Shown here: positions 1-10,134 of the stretch, piece after piece
Position numbering within the stretch: the stretch's first letter is position 1
Layout: the number at the start of each line of letters is the position of its first letter
Source: Dyadobacter chenwenxiniae
GTDB taxonomy: Bacteria; Bacteroidota; Bacteroidia; Cytophagales; Spirosomataceae
DNA: 64,000 nucleotides
Assembly: GCF_022869785.1 (NCBI RefSeq)
Contig: NZ_CP094997.1
Span: 3,596,001-3,660,000 of the forward strand
Reading direction: 5' to 3'
Notes under the pieces: generated by a model
Databases searched by the model: none
What the model saw: the letters and a program-made list of their open reading frames with translations, nothing else
Told to the model about the DNA's origin: nothing
Program-made: the position numbers and the translations under genes

Positions 1-60
1 TTGTTTAGTTTGCTGCTATTTTGTTGAGTCTGTTGTTATCTGGAAAGGTTGGTACATTCA

Positions 61-813
61 CTAGAACTTGGCGAACATGTCCATGAACTCCTGACGGCGC
101 GAGCGTGAAATACCGATAGCCATATCGTTATCCATTACGACGTAGCCGCCGTCCCCGCGCACAAACTTCTTGATCCGGTTCAGGTTAATCAGATAAGAAT
201 TATGTACCCTGAAAAAGTCAGGGCCGTTTAGTGCTTCATCGATATCCTTGAGCACCTTTGAAACCACAATTTTTTTCCCGCCTGACAGGACCACCGTGGT
301 GTAATTGCTTTCCGCTTCGCAATAGATGATATCCTGTGTAGTGGCAAAAATCAGCCCCTCCGCCGTCGTAAGGGCAATGCGCATCGGGGTCGGTTTCATT
401 TGCCTTACGCTCTGGAAAAGCAGCTCAATCTGTTCTTTGGAGGGAACTGTTTTCTTGTTTTCCATCCGCCTGACCGTTTCTTTCAGATCGTCGGGGTCGA
501 CCGGTTTTAATAAATAGTTCAATGCGCTGTACTTGAATGCTTTAATAGCAAACTTGTCATACGCTGTGGTAAAAACCACATCAAAGAAAAGTTTATCGAA
601 TTGTTCGAGCATATCAAAACCGTTCATCCTGGGCATCTCAATATCCAGAAAAACCACATCGGGCCGGTGCGCGTGGATTGCCGCAATACCTTTCTCTGCC
701 GAATTGCACATGGCAGAAATGGAGACGGTGGGTGCGTACATTTTCAAAAGCCACTCCATCATTTCGAGGCAATTGTTTTCATCGTCAATAATGACACATT
801 TTATAGTTTCCAT
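61..813 (-). CDS. LytTR-family response regulator
   Basis: A two-domain response regulator of 250 residues. The receiver domain (about 1-120) has the acidic pair D10/D11, the phospho-acceptor D57 in VVFLDIEMP, T82/T83 and K103 in NYLLKPVD. The C-terminal half (about 145-248) is a LytTR DNA-binding domain, with the typical IIYCEAESNYT and FFRVHNSYLINL strands. It lies 46 bp downstream of the large sensor kinase at 860-3862 on the same strand, so the pair is almost certainly one operon and a cognate two-component system. LytTR regulators bind direct repeats near promoters; the targets here are unknown. Confidence 0.95.
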   Translation of the reverse strand: METIKCVIIDDENNCLEMMEWLLKMYAPTVSISAMCNSAEKGIAAIHAHRPDVVFLDIEMPRMNGFDMLEQFDKLFFDVVFTTAYDKFAIKAFKYSALNYLLKPVDPDDLKETVRRMENKKTVPSKEQIELLFQSVRQMKPTPMRIALTTAEGLIFATTQDIIYCEAESNYTTVVLSGGKKIVVSKVLKDIDEALNGPDFFRVHNSYLINLNRIKKFVRGDGGYVVMDNDMAIGISRSRRQEFMDMFAKF

Positions 814-859
814 ATTTCAGGCAGCTGATATTAAAGTTTGATACTCCATTTATTACCAC

Positions 860-3800
860 TTAAACCGGAATCCTGATAATGACCTGGGTCCCGGACGCCT
901 CGTTGTTTTGGTCCATGAGGTCGATGATTTCTACACTGGCGCTGGTTTGGGCATATTGGTTCAGGATGGCAATCCTGTCCTCGGTGAGTTTCATTCCCAT
1001 AGATTTCTTACTTGTTGCCGACTTGCTTTTAAATTCACGCGCTTTTTCACGCCCCACGCCATTATCTTCGACGACGCACTGCAGCACGTTCTCTTCCAGC
1101 ATACTGATCTTTATCAGGAGCTTACCATTGGTTTCCTGATGCAGCAGACCATGCCAAATCGCATTTTCGACATAGGGCTGAATGATGAGTGAAGGCACTT
1201 CGATTGAATCTGCAAAAACATTATCGGCAAGGAATATTTCGCAGCTGAATTTATTGTCAAAACGAATTCCTTCCATTTCAATGTACAGCCGCAATGCTTC
1301 CAGTTCATTGGAAAGCAGCACTTTTTTACTGTTTGAATTCTCAAGAATGAGCCTGATCAGCTTTGAAAACCTGGTCAGATAAAGAGAGGCGGTCGCATTA
1401 TCGCTTTTCACGATATAACGGTTAATCGAATTAAGGCAATTGAAAATAAAATGCGGGTTCATTTGCGCACGCAATGCTCTCATCTCAATCTCTGAAACAC
1501 GTTCGCGCATGGTGATTTGCTGTCGGATAGCCCGGATCCGGCCCCGGAATATGACATACCCGATCCCGCCGGTGACCAGTATACCCAAGCCTATGAACCA
1601 GGCACGTTTCCAGATCGGAGGTAAAATCACAAAAGAGAAAGGGTTCGAGGTTTCATCCCAATTTACGCCGTCCAGACTGGCCGCCACCGTGAAAGTGTAA
1701 TTGCCGGATGAGAGTGAAGAAAAACGAACCTTGTTGTTCCGTCCGTTTAACGACCAGTTGCTGTCCAGCCCGATCATCCGGTACCGGTAAGTCAGCTTTT
1801 GAGGATTTCGGTAATAAGTGGTCAGGTATTGAAATTCAACCGAGTTTTCTTGCCAGTTCAATTCCATAGGGGCAGGCCGCAGCAGATACATGGTATCGTC
1901 CTGATTAACCTTGACGTTGGAAATGCTTACGTTCAGTTTCTCCTTTATTGGTTTGATCTCCTCCGGTTTGAAGTAATTCAACCCGTTGAATCCCCCGAGA
2001 AAGACATATCCGCTGCGGGATTCCTTTAAAGCATTGAGATTAAATCGCTTATTCTGAATATTGTCCCAAACATCAAACCATTCGAGCTTTTGAGAAACGT
2101 GGTCATAACGGTACAATCCATCGTCGGCGCCAATCCACGTTTTGCCGGTTTTGTCACGGTATAACATAGTAATCCGCTGGTTACGCAGCTGTGGGAATAT
2201 AAGCCTTCTTTTTAATGATTTCTCCGAGCGGATGACTTCGTATAAACCTACCGAGCCGCACCAGATTGTCGAGTCGTTTTGTATCAGCAAAGATGTTATC
2301 AAAAGACTGGGCGTAAAGCTGATATCATTATACAACGTTTTGAAATTCTTGTTTACATACAACAAGCCTCTGTACGAGCCCATCCAAAAGTTGCCGCCCT
2401 GTTCCTCTGCAACCGTTTGAATGTTGTGATAGGCCTCCGGAAAATACCTTTCACTGACCAGATAAGTATCTTTTTCGATGAAATAGCAGGTTTCCTCTCC
2501 AACGATCAGGTGGCCGCCTTTGTGCAGTCGGTAAATCGTCGCGATCAATTCGTTCTGCATTTTTCTTCTCAGCCTGATACCAGATATTCCCTGTGGATAT
2601 TTCAGCGGCCTGAACGATTCGGCAACCGGATCAAAAATAACAGGCTCGCCTTTTTCTGGTGCGATAATGAGAATTCGTCCGTCATGAACAAGTGACCGCA
2701 CCGCCGGAAAAGGTAAACCTTTACGCCCCTTAACATCCGGACGGTAAGATTTGACTTTGCCGTCAACCAGGTTTAGCCTGTAAAACCCTTCAACGGTCCC
2801 CAGCCAGATGTTACCATTTTTGTCTTCAGTCACGGCACGGATATTATTATTCCATTCCCTGTCAGCGTTTTTCAAACCTCGCAACCAGCCAATGTTATGT
2901 TCGAGTGGCCTGAAAAACACGATGCCTTCCTGACAAACGAGCCAGAAAGTACTGTCGGAATCGAAATAATCCGTATAATTTTCGTCATTGGGAAGCTCGT
3001 TTCCCGAATTGTAAAGTGTGGCTTTGGTGAACGCCTTCGCTGTTTTGTTATACTTGTAACAGCCTTTCCTCGTGTTAACCAGATAATTATCTCCTTTTAA
3101 ATGATTTATGCTGTTCAATTCGACCAATGGCAACCCGGAAATGCGTTTGACCGACCTTGTTTTGAAATTTACTTCAAAATTTTGAAGCAGGTGGTTTGTG
3201 GCCCAGGCCACATCTTCTGAAAAAGGAACCACAGTTCTGATACCTGGGAGAGGAACCATTCGAACTTCCTTGCTTCGGGTGTTTACTGTGAAAACTGTGT
3301 CGATATCCGCTATAAAAAGATTATATCCTTTTGCGTTAAATATCCGCCGGTAAAACCTGTGGTTTTCAAGGCCGGGCAATGGATAATGCTTAAATGCATC
3401 CTCTCCGGCAATGTAACTGTAGAGGCCTTTTGTCGAATTGGCCCAGATCCGGTTGTCCGGTGTGACCTGTAATTTGTTAAGCTTATTATCCGGCTTTACG
3501 CCCCTGCCGGTAATGCGTATTGGCTCAAACCCTTTGATATCATTTACATACCGCTCAATACCAGATTCAGTTGTAATGTAAATTACTCCCGACGAATCGG
3601 CTGCGATATCGTGCAGATCCTCACCATTTGTCTCGATACGTTTTACATTCTGGCCGTCAAACCGTTGTAAATGCCTCGAAGACTGTATCCACAAAAAGCC
3701 CTTTTTATCTTTAATGATCCGGTAAATGTCTGACGTCTTAATTCCGTTGCTTTCATTGAGTACCTGCACATTGAAATCAGGGAGCTGTGCCAGGCAGGTA

Positions 3801-3862
3801 AAACCGCACAACTGAAAAAGTGTGACAACGAAGCGGGTAATTAAGTTTTTGAAACAGTTCAA
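860..3862 (-). CDS. Sensor histidine kinase with Reg_prop beta-propeller and Y_Y_Y domain (LytS/His_kinase type)
   Basis: A 1000-residue sensor. An N-terminal signal peptide (to about residue 25, ending CLAQ) is followed by a large periplasmic region of two-component-propeller repeats (segments such as GNIWLGTVEGFYRL and GKTWIGADDGLYRYD), a Y_Y_Y domain (about 640-740, LTYRYRMIGLDSNW), one transmembrane helix (about 750-770) and a cytoplasmic kinase. The kinase carries the LytS-type phospho-site in RAQMNPHFIFN (H804) and an HATPase with the N-box (PYVENAIWHG) and G-box (VEDNGVGR). The first in-frame start is TTG; I found no in-frame ATG upstream, so the exact start is less certain than the product. 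It partners with the downstream LytTR regulator. Such sensors in Bacteroidota often detect glycans or envelope state; the ligand cannot be read here. Confidence 0.93.
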   Translation of the reverse strand: MNCFKNLITRFVVTLFQLCGFTCLAQLPDFNVQVLNESNGIKTSDIYRIIKDKKGFLWIQSSRHLQRFDGQNVKRIETNGEDLHDIAADSSGVIYITTESGIERYVNDIKGFEPIRITGRGVKPDNKLNKLQVTPDNRIWANSTKGLYSYIAGEDAFKHYPLPGLENHRFYRRIFNAKGYNLFIADIDTVFTVNTRSKEVRMVPLPGIRTVVPFSEDVAWATNHLLQNFEVNFKTRSVKRISGLPLVELNSINHLKGDNYLVNTRKGCYKYNKTAKAFTKATLYNSGNELPNDENYTDYFDSDSTFWLVCQEGIVFFRPLEHNIGWLRGLKNADREWNNNIRAVTEDKNGNIWLGTVEGFYRLNLVDGKVKSYRPDVKGRKGLPFPAVRSLVHDGRILIIAPEKGEPVIFDPVAESFRPLKYPQGISGIRLRRKMQNELIATIYRLHKGGHLIVGEETCYFIEKDTYLVSERYFPEAYHNIQTVAEEQGGNFWMGSYRGLLYVNKNFKTLYNDISFTPSLLITSLLIQNDSTIWCGSVGLYEVIRSEKSLKRRLIFPQLRNQRITMLYRDKTGKTWIGADDGLYRYDHVSQKLEWFDVWDNIQNKRFNLNALKESRSGYVFLGGFNGLNYFKPEEIKPIKEKLNVSISNVKVNQDDTMYLLRPAPMELNWQENSVEFQYLTTYYRNPQKLTYRYRMIGLDSNWSLNGRNNKVRFSSLSSGNYTFTVAASLDGVNWDETSNPFSFVILPPIWKRAWFIGLGILVTGGIGYVIFRGRIRAIRQQITMRERVSEIEMRALRAQMNPHFIFNCLNSINRYIVKSDNATASLYLTRFSKLIRLILENSNSKKVLLSNELEALRLYIEMEGIRFDNKFSCEIFLADNVFADSIEVPSLIIQPYVENAIWHGLLHQETNGKLLIKISMLEENVLQCVVEDNGVGREKAREFKSKSATSKKSMGMKLTEDRIAILNQYAQTSASVEIIDLMDQNNEASGTQVIIRIPV

Positions 3863-4024
3863 GCTCGTGAATTCATTTAAGCTAACAAATTCCCGATTTA
3901 ATCGGCATTTTGGATGTATTGATCTGTACCTGTCCGATTTATTTAGTAAACGGTAACATTTCCCATGTGGACTGTCAATGATTCACTTATCTTGTAGACA
4001 GCTGATTTCAGACTAATTTAAACG

Positions 4025-4050
4025 AAGAAAGCGCACCTTAGTGCGCTTTC
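4025..4050 (-). terminator. Intrinsic terminator of the 4121-4912 gene
   Basis: A perfect 10-bp stem, GAAAGCGCAC (4027-4036) and GTGCGCTTTC (4041-4050), with a 4-nt loop. On the minus strand the stem is followed by a T-rich stretch. It sits just past the stop of the minus-strand gene at 4121 and upstream of the kinase gene. Confidence 0.75.
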
Positions 4051-4120
4051 TGTAATCCGGCTATTGTCCGCGCAGCTGGGTTCTTTCTTTAAAGTTTCCG
4101 TGTTTCGTTTCGTTACCGGA

Positions 4121-4912
4121 TTATTTCAATTTCTCATATTCTTCATGCAGCTTGCCTTCCCAACCCTTTTGCGTCACTTTGTTTTTATCAAATGTGATCT
4201 GGTGTGTCTGCAACAGACCTTTTCGGCTACCATCCGGCTTCCATGACCAAAACTCATTGGTTTCCGTCAGCGTTTCCCCATTGAAATTGTAACGAACTCC
4301 ACCCCCTCCCTGAAAGCTCTTAGTCGCCTCATTGTAGTATGCGTATATAGCAATCGGGTAGGAATAGATCTTGATGGTGGTCATATTTTTGTAAATGCCT
4401 TCTCCAAACCGGCCCTTCTCTCCCCATTCGCCTCGCGTCATTTTCCAGATTCCTTCCAGCCTTTTGTCTTCCAATGGTGTATCTGCTTGCAGCCGTTTGA
4501 ATTTCTCATGAATAGGATAGTTTTTGTACTTATCCGAATTGATCTTGCCGTGCTGTTCAAACGACTGGTCGCCAACCTCGAAGTCGAATTCAAAAGTTTT
4601 CCCGGCAGCTGTTGAATCCCAGGAATAGAAGCTGATATGCTCCACGTATTTTCCGTTTGCTATCTCATATGTTCCTCCTGCAAGGCCATTGAAGGAAGCA
4701 CGGCCCTTTCTGTTGTCGTCATAATAAGCGACCATCCAAAAGCCGTCCCGCAATACTTTGATCACCGTTAAGGAATCGTCCTTCCCCCAATCCTTCATAT
4801 CGCCAAATTTGTAGGCTGACCGGATAAATACACCGTCGACTTTACTAACCGGCCTGAATGCTGTAAATCCTGCCAAAAGAAGCAAGCAAAATGGTACTAA
4901 TAACTTTTTCAT
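4121..4912 (-). CDS. Secreted protein of unknown function with internal duplication
   Basis: A 263-residue protein with a signal peptide (MKKLLVPFCLLLLAGFTAF). The mature part appears to be two copies of a beta-rich unit of about 115 residues. The first (about 25-145) contains NGLAGGTYEI, a YSWDS strand and ends IHEKFKRL; the second (about 150-260) contains GGGGVRYNFNG, a WSWKPDG strand and ends LHEEYEKLK. The pattern suggests a lipocalin- or calycin-like fold, but that is inference and no family is assigned. The start is ATG. Its promoter region faces the lipoprotein gene at 4956-5378, 43 bp upstream on the same strand, so the two may be co-transcribed. Confidence 0.8.
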   Translation of the reverse strand: MKKLLVPFCLLLLAGFTAFRPVSKVDGVFIRSAYKFGDMKDWGKDDSLTVIKVLRDGFWMVAYYDDNRKGRASFNGLAGGTYEIANGKYVEHISFYSWDSTAAGKTFEFDFEVGDQSFEQHGKINSDKYKNYPIHEKFKRLQADTPLEDKRLEGIWKMTRGEWGEKGRFGEGIYKNMTTIKIYSYPIAIYAYYNEATKSFQGGGGVRYNFNGETLTETNEFWSWKPDGSRKGLLQTHQITFDKNKVTQKGWEGKLHEEYEKLK

Positions 4913-4955
4913 GTGCTTGTGATTGAATGATTTATATTGTTATGAAGCAATTGAC

Positions 4956-5378
4956 TCAGCGTTTGTTGGTTACCCCTTTCCTGACCAACTCAAAAGTGCC
5001 ACCATCGGTATCCTTATTGCCAAAACCCCAGGTTCCTTTTAATGTGCCTTGCGACTTTATGAAGGTTGCTTTAAGCGAATAATTTGAGTTGTAGGGTATG
5101 TCGTTGTGATAAGTGGATAAAAACTGATCTCCTGAAATCGTCCACACCCCTTTGCCGATTTTTTTGCCGTCTTCATTCAGCTCATGAATCACGCCATTGG
5201 GGTCGATTTCAAAGCCCATGAACCAGTCGGGCACCTTGGTTCCGTTTCCATACTTTCCTTCCCAGGTACCTTCCACTGACGTGGGCGCAGGTTGGACGGC
5301 ATCATCATCATCATTGCTGCATGCGGCGATAGCCATGAGTGCTAATAAAAGCAAACTGTAAATTCTGAAAGATTTCAT
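4956..5378 (-). CDS. Small lipoprotein, unknown function
   Basis: A 140-residue lipoprotein. I start it at the ATG at 5378 because the protein then begins MKSFRIYSLLLLALMAIAAC, a lipoprotein signal with lipobox AIAAC. The longer reading frame (to 5480) would add 34 residues in front of the signal and is unlikely. The acidic DDDD after the cysteine resembles the lipoprotein export signal of Bacteroidota that sends lipoproteins to the cell surface. The mature part has the EGTWEGKYG...GTWGFG pattern of small lipocalin-like lipoproteins. Confidence 0.8.
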   Translation of the reverse strand: MKSFRIYSLLLLALMAIAACSNDDDDAVQPAPTSVEGTWEGKYGNGTKVPDWFMGFEIDPNGVIHELNEDGKKIGKGVWTISGDQFLSTYHNDIPYNSNYSLKATFIKSQGTLKGTWGFGNKDTDGGTFELVRKGVTNKR

Positions 5379-5723
5379 TTCTGTTTTATGTTTTGTTTTG
5401 TGCAAAACTATGGTGAGGCGCCAGCTTGCGAATCTGGTAATGAGCGGAATGCACTTTTTTTGAGTGTTCTGTAACGCCATAAATATTCCGCGCGAAAAAC
5501 ATAGCCGCTAACTCAATTTCTTGGTCGCAGGCGCGTCTCATTAGCGGTCAGACCGGACGTCAATCGGGCAGGATACGGTGTGTTCTTTGACCGTTAAATC
5601 ATGTACTCAATAAAGTAACTGCATACACCAGGCAAACCGCCATCCACTCAGTCCCCTTAGTACTGAGCTGGCGGGCCATTCTACATTTACGGCGTTATTT
5701 TAAACACTATTAAACTTTTTATC

Positions 5724-6812
5724 ATGAAATGGCTATCAATACTCACCTTCCTTCTTTGCTTTCTGGGAAAAATTTCACTCAAGGCGCAGGCACCTGAACA
5801 AATGAATTACCAGGCAGTTGCCCGGAATGCGGCTGGGATTGCCCTCTCTAATCAGAACATTACGTTGCGCCTCAGTGTCCGACACGATAGCCCGTCGGGT
5901 AATGCTGAGTATAGTGAAACCAGAAGCGTTACCACCAATAATCTGGGCTTGTTTACGGTCGCGATTGGCAGTAATGGCGCCACGGATGTGTCTGGCTCCA
6001 TGAACGCAGCGAACTGGGAAAACGGTCCGAAATTTCTGAAAGTTGAAATCGATCCCAGTGGCGGTAATGCTTTCACCGACATGGGCTCCTCGCAATTGCT
6101 GAGTGTACCTTATTCATTGAGCAGTGCCGACAATCAGTGGAAAACAAATGGCAATAGCATTATCAACAAGAACAGCGGCAATGTAGGTATCGGGACAAAC
6201 GCTCCGGACGCAAGCGCATTGCTGGACCTGAGCAGTGAGTCCAAAGGATTGCTGGTTCCGCGGATGAACGCCCAGCAAAGAACAACCCTTTCTCAGCCAG
6301 CAACCGGGCTGTTGGTATACCAGACCGAAGCGCCGGAGGGATTCTACTATAACAAAGGCTCCGCTGGTTCCCCAAATTGGATTTTGCTGGGTGGGACAGG
6401 CCCTCAGGGGCCACAAGGTTCTCCAGGTGTTATTCAAAGTGCGTATGAAGCGGGCTCAGCCCCATACCCTTCATCCATCATGGCATTCATCACCAAACCT
6501 GTCAGGTTAACCATTCAGGAGGGTCAATCAGTTTTTGTCATTGCATCAAGGGCTTTGGGAGGTTATTTTGTGGCTAACGAATTGGGTATCAAGCCAATTG
6601 CTCAGAGTACCATCCCAGGCAGTCCGATTATAGAGTTGGGCCTGGGCATGTTTGGACTTCAGGTGCCGGCCAATACAAGAATTATCCATTCTGTCAACGG
6701 CGTTTTCAAAAATCTTCCTGCGGGGACTTATGACTTTGGAATGGGAGGTGTTACCAGCAGCGCGAACTGGATCAACTGTGAATGGGGCTATACGAGTGTT
6801 TTGGTCTACTAA
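5724..6812 (+). CDS. Secreted protein with short collagen-like segment
   Basis: A 362-residue secreted protein. The signal peptide (ending SLKAQA) precedes a conserved N-terminal module (PEQMNYQAVARNAAGIAL...ITLRLSVRHDSPSG) that is common in Bacteroidota cell-surface proteins with tail-fibre or collagen-like parts. A repeat of the type NVGIGTNAPDASALLDLSS (about 153-175) and a very short collagen-like GPQGPQGSPG stretch (about 227-236) follow, then a beta-rich C-terminal domain. No T9SS sorting domain is visible, but the next gene (16 bp downstream, same strand) has one, so the two probably form a surface-protein operon. Adhesive function is inference. Confidence 0.8.
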   Translation: MKWLSILTFLLCFLGKISLKAQAPEQMNYQAVARNAAGIALSNQNITLRLSVRHDSPSGNAEYSETRSVTTNNLGLFTVAIGSNGATDVSGSMNAANWENGPKFLKVEIDPSGGNAFTDMGSSQLLSVPYSLSSADNQWKTNGNSIINKNSGNVGIGTNAPDASALLDLSSESKGLLVPRMNAQQRTTLSQPATGLLVYQTEAPEGFYYNKGSAGSPNWILLGGTGPQGPQGSPGVIQSAYEAGSAPYPSSIMAFITKPVRLTIQEGQSVFVIASRALGGYFVANELGIKPIAQSTIPGSPIIELGLGMFGLQVPANTRIIHSVNGVFKNLPAGTYDFGMGGVTSSANWINCEWGYTSVLVY

Positions 6813-6828
6813 CATCAACCCGATCAAC

Positions 6829-7587
6829 ATGAAAAAGTATTTAATAGCTGTCTTCTTGGCAAACTGCACGTTGGTAGTCCGCGCCCAAAGCCTGAGCCCG
6901 CAAATAATTAATGCAGGCGGTGGGCAGGGAAATGCCGGAACCCTGTATCTGGATTGGAGTGTGGGCGAAATGGCAGGCGTACAGACATTAAAATCCCCGG
7001 CAAATATGCTGTCACAAGGATTATTACAGCCCGATGCTTTTGCCCCTTTCCCTGTTAAGCTCATTTATTTTACAGGAAAAGCCTTTGACGCCCAGAATGA
7101 GCTGCGATGGGCAACTTCGGAAGAAACGAACAACGAATATTTCCAGGTAGAGCGATCGTCAGACGGCTTGATATTTTACCCCCTGACACGGATTGCAGGA
7201 ACGGGGAATTCGACTCAATCAAAAACATATCATTATTACGACCTTTCTCCTGTTGCACTATCCTATTATCGCCTCAAACAGGTCGATTATGATGGGACAT
7301 ATAGTTATTCGAAAATGGTCGCCTTAAAACAGCCATTAGCACCAGCTCAGTATGTGGTATATCCCAACCCGACCGATGGGATTTTAAATGTATCCGGTAT
7401 CAAAATAAACAAGCCGGTTGAGCTGTATGTTCTGGATATAACAGGCAGGGTAATGACGCAGCAGAAATCAGGCGCTGTCGAGACTATCAAACTTGATTTG
7501 CAAGCATTACCTGCCGGAACCTACATTTTGAACATTGTGGACCAGAGAACGGGATCAGGCTTTACGTCCCTGTTTGGCAAGCATTGA
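6829..7587 (+). CDS. Secreted protein with T9SS type A sorting domain
   Basis: A 252-residue protein starting at the ATG at 6829, where a signal peptide begins (MKKYLIAVFLANCTLVVRAQ). The frame is open further upstream, but that part overlaps the previous gene. The middle carries the Bacteroidota module FPVKLIYFTGKAFDAQNELRW...SSDGLIFYPL, a fibronectin-like domain often found before a sorting signal. The C-terminus (about 175-252) is a type A sorting domain: VVYPNPTDGILNV, YVLDITGRV and LPAGTYILNI. It should be exported by the type IX system and anchored at the surface. No catalytic domain is visible. Confidence 0.88.
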   Translation: MKKYLIAVFLANCTLVVRAQSLSPQIINAGGGQGNAGTLYLDWSVGEMAGVQTLKSPANMLSQGLLQPDAFAPFPVKLIYFTGKAFDAQNELRWATSEETNNEYFQVERSSDGLIFYPLTRIAGTGNSTQSKTYHYYDLSPVALSYYRLKQVDYDGTYSYSKMVALKQPLAPAQYVVYPNPTDGILNVSGIKINKPVELYVLDITGRVMTQQKSGAVETIKLDLQALPAGTYILNIVDQRTGSGFTSLFGKH

Positions 7588-8222
7588 ATAACTTATTCCC
7601 CGGGCTGAACCCGAGGCAATTGATTGCTGAGATCTGATAAATAAAGCAGCTCACTGTTTTTTTGACTTGGCAATTGAAGGATGGGCGTATTTATCTTGAC
7701 TAACGTTATTAACCCATTGTGCGGTTAGCAAAATAGTGCATGTTTAATGCGTCCGAGTGGTTTGCTTGCCAAGTTTGATTCTGGTCGCTTATTGAGTTTC
7801 AGATTGAACGTAAGAGTTCGTCCAGTAGAGTAAGTTTCGATAGTCTGGCCAGGCGGAGAACTCCTTTATCTTTTAGATACCTCAATGGATTCAACGACTA
7901 CATAGCTGCGGTCTTCTGGAAAGTAGTTTTCTCCCGGATAACAGTGCCGGCTTGCAGTCATCATTTTTTTGCGTTGTAACGTTCGTTTGCATTGAGTTCG
8001 ATGGAATCGGTTCGAGAAGAGAATTGATCCGATCCACCCATTGGTTCGATTCTGATATACGTATTCAAGATTGTAGCTCTTTTGCGTCATATTAATGCTA
8101 CTTAAATTTCTATTTTTAAGAAAAAATTTAAATAAATGTAAAAATAGTTACAACCATATGGGGCGCATTGGAGTCTTCGTGTAAAAAAGTATTCTTTTTG
8201 CTCATTTTAACTTCAAAAAACA
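7588..8222. other. Intergenic region without a supported gene
   Basis: 635 bp between two plus-strand genes. It starts with an imperfect GC-rich hairpin (about 7598-7617) without a T-tract, possibly the 3' end of the preceding transcript. A 74-codon minus-strand frame (7866-8090) has no recognisable domain and no clear promoter; I do not call it. The last 130 bp is very AT-rich and probably holds the promoter of the metalloprotease gene. Confidence 0.5.
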
Positions 8223-10127
8223 ATGAACAGATTTTTTACATTTTCTCCCATCAGATTTATCGCAGAACTAAGAGGCGGTTTATCCTTACAGAGTAAACAG
8301 CCATACTTGGCTGTCCTGTTATTATTGGTTGCTATAAGTTCGGTAGTTGGCCAGTCAACTGGCTCAGAAACGGATCTATTTACAGTTATTTCGAAAGACG
8401 AGGTTTCGCTTCAGGCGACTGTCTCAGAAAAGATTAATAAGATGAACGGATCCAGGCTCTACCAGCAGATCGTTCCAGTAAAAATTGGGCGAATACCCCG
8501 AATCCAAAAAAACGGAGTCCTCACATTTTCCATCCCGGGTTCACAAGAAAAATTCACTTTCATTGCACAAAAGGTCAATGCTGAATCTGACCTTGATTTT
8601 GTATGGTACGGCCATTCGAAAGATTATTTATCTACGGCGACTTTTATAAGTGAAAAAGGGGCTATATCCGGAGCATTCAATGTTGGCAAACGGTACTTTC
8701 AGGTATATACTTTGGACGATGGAATATCTATTCTGCAGGAAGACAGAACGGATATCACCGTCCAGTGTAGTTCTGGTGAGCACGGCTATGCAAAGCCAGA
8801 TACGATAGTGCAGCCTTCAATTCCAACAGACAAAGGCGCGAGAATGGGCGTGTGTACGGAACCAACCCGGGTTTTAGTGGTATATACCCAAGCAGCCGCC
8901 AACAGCGTAGCGAACATTGGACAGACAATCAATTTGTCGGTCCAACAGTACAATCAGACATTAGCTAACTCGGGGGTATCAACGCCCCAGACAAACAATA
9001 TTGTATTAACTGGCACGCAGTTGGTAAACTTCGCTGGGGCAAACGATCCTGAGGGTACGCCCGACGCTGAACAAGCTGCGGCTTTCGTGCGGGACAATGC
9101 AAACATCCAGAACCTAAGAAATCAACACAATGCAGACCTGGTGATTTGCATGGTAGAACGGGAATATAATAATGGGGCTATTGGTTCAGTTGTTGTTGTC
9201 CCGGCGAGTAATGTTAATTATGCAGCCATCGTAAGGGGGCCCTTCTCAAGTGCTGCGAATTTTTTCACATTCACTCATGAATTAGGTCATTTAATGGGGG
9301 GACGTCATCAGACTGACCCAGGTCCACCTTCATATTCCCACGGTTTTGCATTTGCAGCCAACGGCGCATTTCGGACGATGATGCATACGTTTCAAGACAA
9401 TTCAAACCGTATAATGCACTTTTCCAGCCCAAATGTAAATTTCAACGGCGTGCCGACCGGAACAAGTAACGTTAACCATGTTGCCAGAGTCATCTCAGAA
9501 ACCAGTTTGAATGTTGTAAATTTTAGGCCATCAGTAACGCAACCTTTTAATGCAACCATTATCGGCCCAACAAGTATAAACACAGCTGGTTGGTACGATT
9601 GGGAATTATACTTTTTTTGCCAGCCTCTTGGTTCCACGACCTGGCAATTCAGTACTGATGGCTTTAACTATGGGTCCCCGGTAGGTTTTGGGGATGCAGT
9701 CAATTTCTATAACATTGACGCCAGTAACAATGGCACCCTGTTTCTTCGTTGCATAATCAATAACGGGGGACAAAATTATGTTACAACTACCACAATCAAT
9801 GTAAATATCTGTTCGGGATGCAGGCAGTCCTCCGAGTTTGTTACGGCAAGTACTTCTAAGGAGCTGGTTACTGATGTCAAGGCGGTCTATCCCAATCCAG
9901 CAGATAAAGTGCTTACGGTCGATTTCTCTCTTAGTGAAACATCCGATGTTGAATTGGAATTATTAGATATAACAGGTCAGAAAAGGGTTCAAAAAACAAT
10001 TAAAGGTGTCGCCGCCGGGAGTCACAAACATTTTGTTGAATTAACATCGTTAAATAGTGGCATGTATATATGCAAATTCAAAAGCGGTACAAAAACCACC
10101 GCCAGACCCTTTGTTGTGCTTAAATAA
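8223..10127 (+). CDS. Secreted zinc metalloprotease (reprolysin-like, M12B type) with T9SS sorting domain
   Basis: A 634-residue secreted peptidase. The N-terminal signal is atypically long (hydrophobic core about 28-43, YLAVLLLLVAISSVVGQ), followed by a propeptide-like region to about 210. The catalytic domain (about 215-435) starts with TRVLVVYTQAA and contains the elongated zinc motif HELGHLMGGRH, residues 352-362, with the three zinc histidines. The met-turn region follows (RTMMHT). The C-terminus (about 555-634) is a type A sorting domain (VYPNPADKVLTVDF, LLDITGQKR, LNSGMYICKF). It is probably exported by the T9SS. The downstream lipoprotein gene begins 7 bp after the stop, so both are likely co-expressed. 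Confidence 0.92.
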   Translation: MNRFFTFSPIRFIAELRGGLSLQSKQPYLAVLLLLVAISSVVGQSTGSETDLFTVISKDEVSLQATVSEKINKMNGSRLYQQIVPVKIGRIPRIQKNGVLTFSIPGSQEKFTFIAQKVNAESDLDFVWYGHSKDYLSTATFISEKGAISGAFNVGKRYFQVYTLDDGISILQEDRTDITVQCSSGEHGYAKPDTIVQPSIPTDKGARMGVCTEPTRVLVVYTQAAANSVANIGQTINLSVQQYNQTLANSGVSTPQTNNIVLTGTQLVNFAGANDPEGTPDAEQAAAFVRDNANIQNLRNQHNADLVICMVEREYNNGAIGSVVVVPASNVNYAAIVRGPFSSAANFFTFTHELGHLMGGRHQTDPGPPSYSHGFAFAANGAFRTMMHTFQDNSNRIMHFSSPNVNFNGVPTGTSNVNHVARVISETSLNVVNFRPSVTQPFNATIIGPTSINTAGWYDWELYFFCQPLGSTTWQFSTDGFNYGSPVGFGDAVNFYNIDASNNGTLFLRCIINNGGQNYVTTTTINVNICSGCRQSSEFVTASTSKELVTDVKAVYPNPADKVLTVDFSLSETSDVELELLDITGQKRVQKTIKGVAAGSHKHFVELTSLNSGMYICKFKSGTKTTARPFVVLK

Positions 10128-10134
10128 TTAAGTT

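Noticed and set aside
7866..8090. 74-codon minus-strand frame
   Set aside because: No domain, no convincing promoter and atypical composition.
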